A stretch of 60,675 nucleotides of DNA, from assembly GCA_902779455.1 (NCBI GenBank), contig CACZBS010000019.1, forward strand, positions 1-60,675. Direction: 5' to 3'. Position 1 is the stretch's first letter. Each line of letters starts with the position of its first letter. The position numbers and the translations under genes are program-made. Of the stretch, positions 25,705 through 33,220 are shown in pieces. The stretch is from an uncultured Prevotellaceae bacterium. Its GTDB lineage: Bacteria; Bacteroidota; Bacteroidia; Bacteroidales; Bacteroidaceae. The notes below the pieces were generated by a model. It had not been told where the DNA came from, searched no databases, and worked only from the letters and a program-made list of their open reading frames with translations.

Positions 25705-25838
25705 TAACCACGAATTAAACGAATTAAACGAATTATTTTTGGGAACAACGAATTAAAACGAATTCTCATGCGAGTAATGACTTTGACGGCTTTCGTGAAA
25801 TAGAAGATAATTCGTGTAATTCGTTTAATTCGTGGTTA
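25705..25838. repeat. Long inverted ACGAATTAA repeat
   Basis: The left arm TAACCACGAATTAAACGAAT pairs with the right arm ATTCGTTTAATTCGTGGTTA at the far end, with further ACGAATT units inside. It probably ends aldo/keto reductase transcription and belongs to the window-wide ATTCGTG family. Confidence 0.75.
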
Positions 25839-25880
25839 AATAAAAGAATCCGTTGTCCAACTATACTAAGATTAAGAAGC

Positions 25881-28800
25881 ATGCAAGCAGACGAATTGTA
25901 CGAGATCTGTCGACAGCTGGCCGCCAGCGAGCCATCGCCTGGCGGCCGGCGTCGTCTGCATGAGGTGCTGACACTCTGTTGCGCCAGTCATCAGGGCATG
26001 ACGTTCGGTAACCTCTTCTCGCACATCGACTGGCTCTGCAAGCACCTGGGACTGAGCACCGACGACATGATTGCCGTGCAGACGGCCCGCCGCCACAGCA
26101 ACCAGACGGAGCCCATCGCGACGGACGACTGGCGCTATGATGTGCGCGCCGTCGTTCTGTTCGTCTCGGCCGTGTTCCGTGAGGACGTGCCGGGCGACCT
26201 GCTGCGTCTGCTGCCCCCGACCAACAAGCCCCGCGAGCGTCAGCCGGGCGTCGACCGCCGCTACGTGCGCTGCATCGTCAGCCGCCACGACGCCACCACC
26301 ATCTGGGCCGACACCGACGACGGGCCCATCGAGGTCGACTATTCTGAACATGACTACCTGCAGCGCATCCTCCGCCCGGGCATGCAGCTCAACCTGCTCG
26401 ACATGACGGGACGGCGCCCCGCCGTCATCATCGTCGAGCCCGACTACCTCATCGACATCTCGTCGCTCGCCGCCTGCTTCACCAACTACGGCCACCACCC
26501 TCTGCTCTACACCTTCAACCGACTGAAGCCCCGCGCCAACACGCAGGCCATGCTGCTCGGCAACTTCGCCGGCACGGCCCTCGACCTGCTCATCCACAAC
26601 CCCCGGGCGACGACGGCCGACGTGCTGCGCCGCTCCTTCCGCGAGCAGGCCCTCCGCTTCTGCGCCTGCGACGACTTCGCACCCGAGAAGTTCAAGCAGG
26701 ACGCTGAGGTGCAGATGCAGAACCTTAGGGAAGTGATAAGTGAGATCTTTAAAGTGAGAAGTGCGTCCGTCATAACTAATAATACTTCTCACTTCTCACC
26801 TCTCCCTTCTGACTTCTTGTTAGAGCCCTCCTTCGTCTGCGAACGCCTCGGCCTGCAGGGACGCGTCGACCTCATGACGACAGACATGTCGTTGCTCGTC
26901 GAGCAGAAGGCCGGGCGCAACTATAAGATAGAGCGCCAGAGCCACGACCCGCACGGCCTGCAGCAGGAGAGCCACTACGTGCAGCTGCTGCTCTACTACG
27001 GCATCCTGCGCTATAACTTCCAGAAGAGCGACCGCCAGGTCGACACGCGGCTGCTCTATTCGCGCTATCCCGCCTCGCAGGGACTGCTATCGGTCAACTA
27101 CTACCGCACGCTCTTCCGTGAGGCCCTGCGGCTGCGCAATCAGATCGTGGCCACCGACCTGCTCATCGCCCGCGACGGCTTCGGCCGCATCCTGCCCCTG
27201 CTGACGGCCGACACAATCTATCCTGCCAACATGCGCGACGGCCACTACCAGCGCTACGTGGCCCCCGAGATGACGGCCTTTGCTGCCCTCGTCGCAGGGC
27301 TCACCCCCCTGGAGCGGGCCTATCTGGAGCGCATGATGACCTTCGTCTATCGTGAGCAGCGGGCGCAGAAGCTGGGCGGTGCCGAGGCCCAGCTGCACCA
27401 CAGCGGCGCCAGCACGGCCGACCTCTGGCTGATGCCCCTGGCCGAGAAGCTCGAGACGGGCAACATCTACGCCGACCTCTGCATTGTCCGAAGCGAGAAG
27501 AGCGCGCCCGACGGCGGCTACGACCTCATCACGCTGCGCTTCGGATGCGAGGCCGACGTCGTCTCCAACTTCCGGCGGGGCGACTCGGTCTATCTCTACT
27601 GCTACGACGGCCAGCCCGACGTGCGACGCAGCATCCTCTATAAAGGCACGCTGACCGACCTCGGGCAGGACGAACTCACGGTCAGCCTCACCGACGGCCA
27701 GCAGAACCCCGACATCTTCCGCGTGGGCGACGGCCGCAGCTGGGCCATCGAGCACAGTGCCAGCGACGGCACAGCCGGCAGTCAGGTGCGCTCGCTGATG
27801 CAGCTCATGACGGCCGACCCGCAGCGCCGCCAGCTCCTGCTCGGCCAGCGGGCCCCGCGTGCTGACCGGAGCCGCCGCCTCTCGCGCAGCTACAGCCCCA
27901 CCTACGACGACATCGTCCTCCGCCAGAAGCAGGCCCTCGACTACTTCCTCCTCGTCGGCCCGCCCGGCACGGGCAAGACGTCGATGGCCCTCCGCTTTAT
28001 TGTCGAGGAGGAACTGGGGGAAGTGATAAGTGAGAAGTCAGAAGTGAGAAGTATTATTAGCAATTCTGACAACACTTCTCACTTCTCACCTCTCACTTCT
28101 CACTTCTCCATCCTCCTGACGGCCTACACCAACCGTGCCGTCGACGAGATCTGCGGCATGCTCACCGACGCCCGGCTGCCCTATCTGCGTGTGGGCAACC
28201 CCGCCTCGTGCGACCCTCGCTATCATGACCATCTGCTCAGCCAGCTCTCGCTGCCGACCGTCGACGCCTACCGCGAGGCCATCGACCGCACGCCCATCGT
28301 CGTCGCCACGACGTCGACGCTGCAGGCCACGCCCTACGTCCTGCAGCTGAAGCACTTCGCCCTCTGCGTCGTCGACGAGGCCTCGCAGATCCTCGAGCCA
28401 GCCATCATCGGCCTGCTCGCCAGCCCCCACATCGACCGCTTCGTGCTCATCGGCGACCACAAGCAGCTGCCGGCCGTCGTCCAGCAGGGCGAGCAGGACG
28501 CCGCCGTCGCAGAGCCACTGCTGCGCGACATAGGGCTCACTGACTGCCGCCGCTCGCTCTTCGAGCGCCTCATCGGCTGGGAGCGCCATGAGCAGCGCAC
28601 GCAGTTCACCGCCACTCTCCGCCGTCAGGGCCGCATGCACCCCGACGTAGCCCTCTTCCCCAACGACCATTTCTATCACGGCGAGCAGCTCGACTGCGTC
28701 CCCCTGCCGCACCAGCAGGAGACCACGCTCGGCTATGACCTCCAGCCGGCCGACCATCTCGACCGTCTGCTCATGTCGCGCCGCGTACTGTTCCTGCCCG

Positions 28801-29348
28801 TCGAGCCCGACGAGCCCTCCGTCAGCGACCAGGCCAACGAGGCCGAGGCCCGCCTCGTGGCCCGCCTCGTGGAGCGCATCGCCGCCTACTACGGCCCCCG
28901 CTTCGACCCCGCCCGCACCGTCGGCGTCATCGTCCCCTATCGCAACCAGATTGCCGCCATCCGCCGTCAGCTCGCAGCCCTCGAGGCCGCCCCCGCCTCC
29001 TCCGCCGCCCCCTCCCCCTCCTCCCGTCCGGTTAACTGCGGCATTGCCGCAGTTCACGCAACGGGACCGTCCCCCGCATCCCCCCTCTCCCAGGTCAGCA
29101 TCGACACCGTCGAGCGCTATCAGGGCTCGCAGCGCGACGTCATCATCTACTCCTTCACCGTCAGCCGCCGCTATCAGCTCGACTTCCTCACCTCCAACAC
29201 CTTCGTCGACGCCGACGGCCGTCCCGTCGACCGCAAGCTCAACGTCGCGCTGACCCGCGCCCGCCGCCAGATGATCATGGTCGGCTCGCCCCGCGTGCTC
29301 AGCCACAACCCCGTTTTTGCCCAGCTCATCCGTCAGTTTGCGGTTTGA
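25881..29348 (+). CDS. Dna2-like protein: PD-(D/E)XK nuclease plus superfamily 1 helicase, two in-frame repeat insertions
   Basis: The 1,155-residue protein combines an N-terminal Cas4/Dna2-type nuclease (GLQGRVDLMTTD, then LLVEQKAG, about residues 323-345) with a C-terminal UPF1/Dna2-type SF1 helicase. Helicase motifs seen: Walker A VGPPGTGKTS (about 692-701), Ia LLTAYTNRAVDEIC, II CVVDEASQILEP, III LIGDHKQLPAV, V/VI DTVERYQGSQRDVIIYSFT and NVALTRARRQMIMVG. It probably processes DNA ends or replication intermediates. Two heptamer palindromes are translated in frame (residues about 284-314 in the nuclease, about 712-744 right after Walker A). A Pro/Ser-rich stretch near 1034-1070 contains another hairpin. 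Motifs remain intact. Confidence 0.85.
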   Translation: MQADELYEICRQLAASEPSPGGRRRLHEVLTLCCASHQGMTFGNLFSHIDWLCKHLGLSTDDMIAVQTARRHSNQTEPIATDDWRYDVRAVVLFVSAVFREDVPGDLLRLLPPTNKPRERQPGVDRRYVRCIVSRHDATTIWADTDDGPIEVDYSEHDYLQRILRPGMQLNLLDMTGRRPAVIIVEPDYLIDISSLAACFTNYGHHPLLYTFNRLKPRANTQAMLLGNFAGTALDLLIHNPRATTADVLRRSFREQALRFCACDDFAPEKFKQDAEVQMQNLREVISEIFKVRSASVITNNTSHFSPLPSDFLLEPSFVCERLGLQGRVDLMTTDMSLLVEQKAGRNYKIERQSHDPHGLQQESHYVQLLLYYGILRYNFQKSDRQVDTRLLYSRYPASQGLLSVNYYRTLFREALRLRNQIVATDLLIARDGFGRILPLLTADTIYPANMRDGHYQRYVAPEMTAFAALVAGLTPLERAYLERMMTFVYREQRAQKLGGAEAQLHHSGASTADLWLMPLAEKLETGNIYADLCIVRSEKSAPDGGYDLITLRFGCEADVVSNFRRGDSVYLYCYDGQPDVRRSILYKGTLTDLGQDELTVSLTDGQQNPDIFRVGDGRSWAIEHSASDGTAGSQVRSLMQLMTADPQRRQLLLGQRAPRADRSRRLSRSYSPTYDDIVLRQKQALDYFLLVGPPGTGKTSMALRFIVEEELGEVISEKSEVRSIISNSDNTSHFSPLTSHFSILLTAYTNRAVDEICGMLTDARLPYLRVGNPASCDPRYHDHLLSQLSLPTVDAYREAIDRTPIVVATTSTLQATPYVLQLKHFALCVVDEASQILEPAIIGLLASPHIDRFVLIGDHKQLPAVVQQGEQDAAVAEPLLRDIGLTDCRRSLFERLIGWERHEQRTQFTATLRRQGRMHPDVALFPNDHFYHGEQLDCVPLPHQQETTLGYDLQPADHLDRLLMSRRVLFLPVEPDEPSVSDQANEAEARLVARLVERIAAYYGPRFDPARTVGVIVPYRNQIAAIRRQLAALEAAPASSAAPSPSSRPVNCGIAAVHATGPSPASPLSQVSIDTVERYQGSQRDVIIYSFTVSRRYQLDFLTSNTFVDADGRPVDRKLNVALTRARRQMIMVGSPRVLSHNPVFAQLIRQFAV
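26733..26820. repeat. Heptamer inverted repeat insertion 1 in the helicase gene
   Basis: AAGTGATAAGTGAGA and AAAGTGAGAAGT on the left face ACTTCTCACTTCTCACC on the right. Read in frame it gives residues VISEIFKVRSAS... NNTSHFSPLPS, just upstream of the nuclease GRVD motif. Confidence 0.8.
28018..28112. repeat. Heptamer inverted repeat insertion 2 in the helicase gene
   Basis: The left arm units AAGTGAGAAGTCAGAAGTG and the right arm units CACTTCTCACCTCTCACTTC are inverted copies. The in-frame peptide (EVISEKSEVRS ... TSHFSPLTSHF) mirrors the first insertion and separates Walker A from motif Ia. Confidence 0.85.
29034..29054. repeat. 9-bp hairpin inside the helicase gene
   Basis: AACTGCGGC-ATT-GCCGCAGTT lies in a low-complexity Pro/Ser/Ala segment before helicase motif V. 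It reads in frame and is a third foreign-looking patch in this gene. Confidence 0.55.
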
Positions 29349-29395
29349 TTCACTTTTTTTCTTCCGATTTATGCATGAGTTTCAAGAAAAATGTT

Positions 29396-29403
29396 TAAAT
29401 TTG
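29396..29403 (+). promoter_or_regulatory. Promoter -7 element (TAAATTTG) for the DUF3332 gene
   Basis: TAAATTTG matches TAnnTTTG, 43 bp before the ATG at 29446. Confidence 0.6.
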
Positions 29404-29445
29404 TCGGCGATTTAAACATTCAACAACCATCTAAAACAGAGAAAA

Positions 29446-29991
29446 ATGAAAAAGTACACAGTCAAAGTAGCCGTCGTCCTCATCGCCGCCGGCATGATGT
29501 GCTCATCGTGCATCGGATCGTTCGGACTCTTCAACAAGTATGAGAAGTGGCAGTGCTCCATGACGGGCAACAAGTATGTCAACGGCATCGTAGGACTCAT
29601 CCTCCAGCCCATCGTCGCCCCGATCTGCGCACTCGTCGACGTCGTCGTGCTCAACACCATCGAGTTCTGGACCGGCAAGAGCCCCGTCACCGCCCAGACC
29701 ATCCAGCAGATCAAGGGTCAGGACGGCCGACTCTATGCCGTCAAGACCACCAAGAAGGGCTATGAGATCAAGTCGCCCACAGGCGAGGTGACCCTCCTCA
29801 TCTTCAACGAGCAGGAGCAGTCGTGGACCATGTCGCAGAACGGACAGACCCGCGAGATCTTCCGCGTCAACCCCGACGGCACCATCCGCGCCACCCTGCA
29901 GGACGGTCGTCAGATCAACGTCACCGCCGACCAGGCCGGTCTCGACCAGGTGCGTCAGGCCGTCGACGACCGCTGCTTCGCCCTGCGTTAA
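29446..29991 (+). CDS. DUF3332-type lipoprotein
   Basis: A 181-residue product with a lipoprotein signal (MKKYTVKVAVVLIAAGMMCS, Cys in the SSC lipobox), a hydrophobic helical stretch (VNGIVGLILQPIVAPICALV) and the conserved NTIEFWTG segment of the DUF3332 family. The second half is a compact beta-rich region (DGRLYAVKTTKKGYEIKSPT; ATLQDGRQINVTADQAG). The family is common in Bacteroidetes and has no established function. The gene has its own promoter and a strong terminator-like hairpin downstream (30011-30068), so it is monocistronic. Confidence 0.8.
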   Translation: MKKYTVKVAVVLIAAGMMCSSCIGSFGLFNKYEKWQCSMTGNKYVNGIVGLILQPIVAPICALVDVVVLNTIEFWTGKSPVTAQTIQQIKGQDGRLYAVKTTKKGYEIKSPTGEVTLLIFNEQEQSWTMSQNGQTREIFRVNPDGTIRATLQDGRQINVTADQAGLDQVRQAVDDRCFALR

Positions 29992-30010
29992 GCATCGACC
30001 CGAAAACCAC

Positions 30011-30068
30011 GAAACGGCGCTTTTCGGAGGTAATATACCCCTATATTACCTTCAAAAAGCGCCGTTTC
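30011..30068. terminator. Two-part hairpin terminator
   Basis: Outer stem GAAACGGCGCTTTT (30011-30024) with AAAAGCGCCGTTTC (30055-30068) and inner stem GGTAATATA with TATATTACC, followed by TTC. A nearby AAGCACCGCTTCTTT (about 30101-30115) also occurs at about 58340-58354, beside another GGCGCTTTTCG hairpin, so this may be a repeat family reused as a terminator. Confidence 0.7.
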
Positions 30069-30173
30069 TTCATTCTCGCAGCGCCGTTCCTCGCCTCGAG
30101 AAGCACCGCTTCTTTCCTAACGATCGATTATTCCCGTTCGCATCTTTCGCTTATTTAAAAGTAACCGAACACG

Positions 30174-30271
30174 TGGTACGATTTAGGAGGTCACGTGTCC
30201 TCACGTGACACCTGTGGAAAGTGCGACGTGGGGACACGTCGCCTCCTACAGGGGCAGCCGAATTGTACCAA
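30174..30271. repeat. Palindromic element, copy C (about 98 bp)
   Basis: Nearly identical to copy B (14702-14800): TGGTACGATTTAGGAGGTCA at the left, GTCGCCTCCTACAGGGGCAG and AATTGTACCAA at the right. It lies in the 29992-30313 gap between converging genes. Confidence 0.8.
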
Positions 30272-30313
30272 GCTATTTTTAACGTTCACTATATTGTGAG
30301 GACAACAGTGGCG

Positions 30314-32233
30314 TCAGAGCGGCCGCGTGGCCTCGCGGAGCCACTGCTGCTCGTCGGGGGCGAGGTGGGGGGAGAGGCGGTCGTAGACCGTCTGGTGGTA
30401 GTCGTTGAGCCAGCGGATCTCCTCGTCGTCGAGCATGTCGCGGACGATGGGGCGCTTGTCGATGGGGCAGAGGGTCAGGGGCTCGAAGCGCAGGAAGGGG
30501 CCGAACTCGGAGGTGCCGTCGGGGGCGACGTGCGAAGCACAGGCGGGTGGGAAGGTGCAGGGCACGATGAGCAGCGTGTTCTCGATGCGCACGCCGAAGC
30601 GGCCCTCGAGGTAGATGCCGGGCTCGTCGGTGACGGTCATGCCGGCGACGAGCGGTGCGGGCTTCCATTCCATGCGTATCTGGTGAGGACCCTCATGGAC
30701 GTTGAGGAACGAGCCGACGCCGTGGCCTGTGCCGTGGAGGTAGCTGAGGCCCTCGCGCCACATGGCCCGCTTGGCCAGCACGTCGAGCTGCGTGCCGCTG
30801 ATGCCTGAGGGGAAGACGGCGAGCTCGATCTGTATGTGACCCTTGAGGACGAGGGTGTAGACGCGCCGCATCTCGTCGGTGAGTGGTCCGAGGGCGATGG
30901 TGCGGGTGATGTCGGTGGTGCCGTCGAGGTATTGTCCGCCGCTGTCGAGCAGCAGCAGACCCTCGGGCTGCAGGGGTATGTCGGTCTCGGGCGTGGGCTC
31001 GTAGTGGACGATGGCGCCGTGCGTGCCGTAGGCGGCGATGGTGTCGAACGACAGTCCGCGGAATCCCGGCTGCTCGGCCCGCAGGGCCGTCAGCTTCTGG
31101 TCGACAGCGAGCTCTGTAAGTGAAGAGTGAAGAGTGAAGAGTGAAGAATTTGCTGCCGCAGTTCTTTCCGATGCAGAATCTGCAGCGGTAGCAAATTCTT
31201 CACTCTTCACTCTTAACTCTTCACTTTCTCCGTCGAGCCACTTTAGAAACTTGACCATGGCGATGCCGTCCTTCAGCATCGCCTCACGAAAACCCAGCTG
31301 TTCCCTTTCGTTCTTGACGGTCTTCATGCGCTTGACGGGCGACTCGGCCTCGATGATCTCGCGCGTGACGGATTTAAATAAGGTGTAGTTCACCTCCTGC
31401 GGGTCGAGCAGGATGTTGTATTCGAAGTAGTCCTTCAGCCCGCGTGCGACGTTCTCGTAGTCGTCGGTGGCGACGCCTTCCTGCTTGAGGTAGGCCTTGA
31501 CCTCGGGGGTGAGCTTGGCGGGTTCGATGTAGAGCGTGGCCCTGTCGGTGGCGATGAGCAGATAGCTGACGACGACTGGGCAGCAGTGGACGTCCTCGCC
31601 GCGCAGGTTGAGCGTCCAGGCAATGTCGTCGAGCGAGGCCATGAGCATGCCGTCGGCGTGCTGGCGGCGCAGGGCCTGGCGGATGCGGCTCAGCTTGTCG
31701 TGGGCCGCCTCGCCGGCATATTCGAGGGGCTGGATGAAGGCAGGCGCCAGGGGGATGGGCGGCCGGTCGGCCCATATCTCGCGCAGCGGGTCGATGTTGG
31801 TGCGCAGGGTGAAGCCGCCGTGGCGGCGCAGCTCAGTGATCAGCTCGCGCACCTCGGCGCATGAGCTGACCATGCCGTCGATGCCCACCTCGGTGCATGG
31901 CTCATTGTTCGTTGAACAATCGGATGCTATCCATTCGGCGATGGTCGGCGTGCCGGGCATCTTGAGGCGCATCAGCTGGAACTCCGTGCCGCGCAGCTGT
32001 TCGGCGGCGGCGATGAAGTAGCGGGAGTCGGTCCAGAGGGCGGCGCCCGACATGGTGACGACGGCGGTGCCGGCCGAGCCGTTGAAGCCGCTGATAAACT
32101 CGCGGCCCTTCCAGTGGTCGGCCACGTATTCACTCTGGTGCGGATCGGTGCTGGGGAAGATGAAGGCGGCCAGATGCTCGCGGCGCATCACCTCGCGCAG
32201 ATCCTGTAGTCGTTGGTTGATGTCTTTGCTCAT
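30314..32233 (-). CDS. pepP: Xaa-Pro aminopeptidase (M24B), with heptamer-repeat insertion
   Basis: The 639-residue cytosolic metallopeptidase removes N-terminal residues before proline. It has creatinase-like N-terminal domains (IFPSTDPHQSEYVADHW start) and a pita-bread M24 catalytic domain with metal ligands in LLLLDSGGQYLDGTTDITRT, GTGHGVGSFLNVHEGPHQIR and TDEPGIYLEGRFGVRIEN. Length is about 40 residues above its relatives because residues 334-373 come from a heptamer inverted repeat (31114-31231), in frame and between the second and catalytic domains. It is the last gene of the 37987-30314 operon, 36 bp after the activase gene, and fits Pro/Hyp peptide breakdown. Confidence 0.92.
   Translation of the reverse strand: MSKDINQRLQDLREVMRREHLAAFIFPSTDPHQSEYVADHWKGREFISGFNGSAGTAVVTMSGAALWTDSRYFIAAAEQLRGTEFQLMRLKMPGTPTIAEWIASDCSTNNEPCTEVGIDGMVSSCAEVRELITELRRHGGFTLRTNIDPLREIWADRPPIPLAPAFIQPLEYAGEAAHDKLSRIRQALRRQHADGMLMASLDDIAWTLNLRGEDVHCCPVVVSYLLIATDRATLYIEPAKLTPEVKAYLKQEGVATDDYENVARGLKDYFEYNILLDPQEVNYTLFKSVTREIIEAESPVKRMKTVKNEREQLGFREAMLKDGIAMVKFLKWLDGESEELRVKSEEFATAADSASERTAAANSSLFTLHSSLTELAVDQKLTALRAEQPGFRGLSFDTIAAYGTHGAIVHYEPTPETDIPLQPEGLLLLDSGGQYLDGTTDITRTIALGPLTDEMRRVYTLVLKGHIQIELAVFPSGISGTQLDVLAKRAMWREGLSYLHGTGHGVGSFLNVHEGPHQIRMEWKPAPLVAGMTVTDEPGIYLEGRFGVRIENTLLIVPCTFPPACASHVAPDGTSEFGPFLRFEPLTLCPIDKRPIVRDMLDDEEIRWLNDYHQTVYDRLSPHLAPDEQQWLREATRPL
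31114..31231. repeat. Heptamer inverted repeat insertion in the Xaa-Pro aminopeptidase gene
   Basis: Four GTGAAGA units, then AATTTGCTGCCGCAG, a short centre, and the mirror TAGCAAATTCTTCACTCTTC with further TCTTCAC-type units. It is the best-formed heptamer palindrome inside a gene here and keeps the frame. Confidence 0.85.
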
Positions 32234-32269
32234 AGTTATTGATGGTTTTGGGGTTGTCTTATCTTGTTC

Positions 32270-33220
32270 TTATCCGCCGATGACGACCTTGAATCCGTAG
32301 CTGCTGAGCAGGTCGGCGCAGTGCTGCTGACGCTCGTCGGTGGGCGTCGTCATGGCGATGTTGTCGGGATTATAGCGGCTCCACATGCGGAGGTGCTTGT
32401 CGCGCCCCACGTCGTGGTAGGGCAGGAGGTGGACCTGGAGAGGGGAGTTCTGATAGGTGAGAGTCGAGAGGAATCGGGCAGTGGCCTCGATGTTCTGGTC
32501 GTCGGCATTGATGCCCTCGATGAGGGGGATGCGGATGCGCAGGTCGTGGCCGGCCGCGGCCAGTCGGGCGATGTTCTCGAGGATCAGCTCGTTGCCGACG
32601 CCCGTCAGGCGGTGGTGCAGCGCCGAGTCCATCAGCTTCAGGTCGACGAGCAGCAGCTCGCATTCGGCTGCCACGCTGTCGGCGACGGCAGGCTGGGCGT
32701 AGAGCGTCGTGTCGACGGCGCGGTGCAGTCCGCGGCGCCCCAGCTCGCGCAGTATTGCCAACGTCGCGTCGGGCTGCATCAGCGGTTCGCCGCCGCAGAG
32801 CGTCACGCCGCCGCCGCTCTGCTCCATGACCATGCGCTCCTTCTCCACCTCGGCCATCAGCTCGTCCATCGTCCACTCCCGGCCGCAGACCTCCAGGGCC
32901 CGCGTGGGGCATGCCTCGGCGCAGCGGCCGCACAACGTGCAGCGGGCGGAGTCTCTTTTTAGTGTAGAATGTAGAGTGTAGAGTGAAGAGCTTGCACTAA
33001 AGCTAAGCGCTTGGTTGGGACAACTGTCGACGCAGGTCTGACAGCCGATGCACCTCGTCTGCTTGTAGAGCAGCTGCGGCAGCGCATCCCAGCTCTCGGG
33101 GTTATGGCACCAGACGCAGCGCAGCGGACAGCCCTTCATGAAGATGGTTGTGCGGATGCCTGGCCCGTCGTTGATGGCGTAGCGCTTGATGTCGAAGATG
33201 AGTGGCTGCTTAATACTCAT
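32270..33220 (-). CDS. Glycyl-radical enzyme activating enzyme (radical SAM)
   Basis: The 316-residue protein has the activase start FDIKRYAINDGPGIRTTIFM, the radical SAM cluster CPLRCVWC, and two extra ferredoxin clusters (CIGCQTCVDSCPNQAL and CTLCGRCAEACPTRAL) as in PflA-like enzymes of dehydratase systems. GGEPLMQPD is the SAM-binding strand. It installs the glycyl radical in the enzyme at 33210-35660, whose stop codon it overlaps by 11 bp, so they are a pair. Between the two ferredoxin clusters, residues SFSASSSLYTLHSTL derive from a repeat (32955-33000). The Cys ligands remain intact. Confidence 0.9.
   Translation of the reverse strand: MSIKQPLIFDIKRYAINDGPGIRTTIFMKGCPLRCVWCHNPESWDALPQLLYKQTRCIGCQTCVDSCPNQALSFSASSSLYTLHSTLKRDSARCTLCGRCAEACPTRALEVCGREWTMDELMAEVEKERMVMEQSGGGVTLCGGEPLMQPDATLAILRELGRRGLHRAVDTTLYAQPAVADSVAAECELLLVDLKLMDSALHHRLTGVGNELILENIARLAAAGHDLRIRIPLIEGINADDQNIEATARFLSTLTYQNSPLQVHLLPYHDVGRDKHLRMWSRYNPDNIAMTTPTDERQQHCADLLSSYGFKVVIGG
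32955..33000. repeat. Heptamer repeat insertion in the activase gene
   Basis: Tandem GTAGAAT / GTAGAGT heptamers (about 32962-32985) sit between codons for the two 4Fe-4S motifs, reading in frame. Both arms are short; the AGCTTGCACTAAAGCTAAGC centre can fold. Confidence 0.6.

Noticed and set aside
25881-29348. CRISPR Cas4 or defence helicase
   Set aside because: The Cas4-like nuclease is fused to a Dna2/UPF1-type helicase and stands alone beside a DUF3332 gene. A replication or repair role is simpler.
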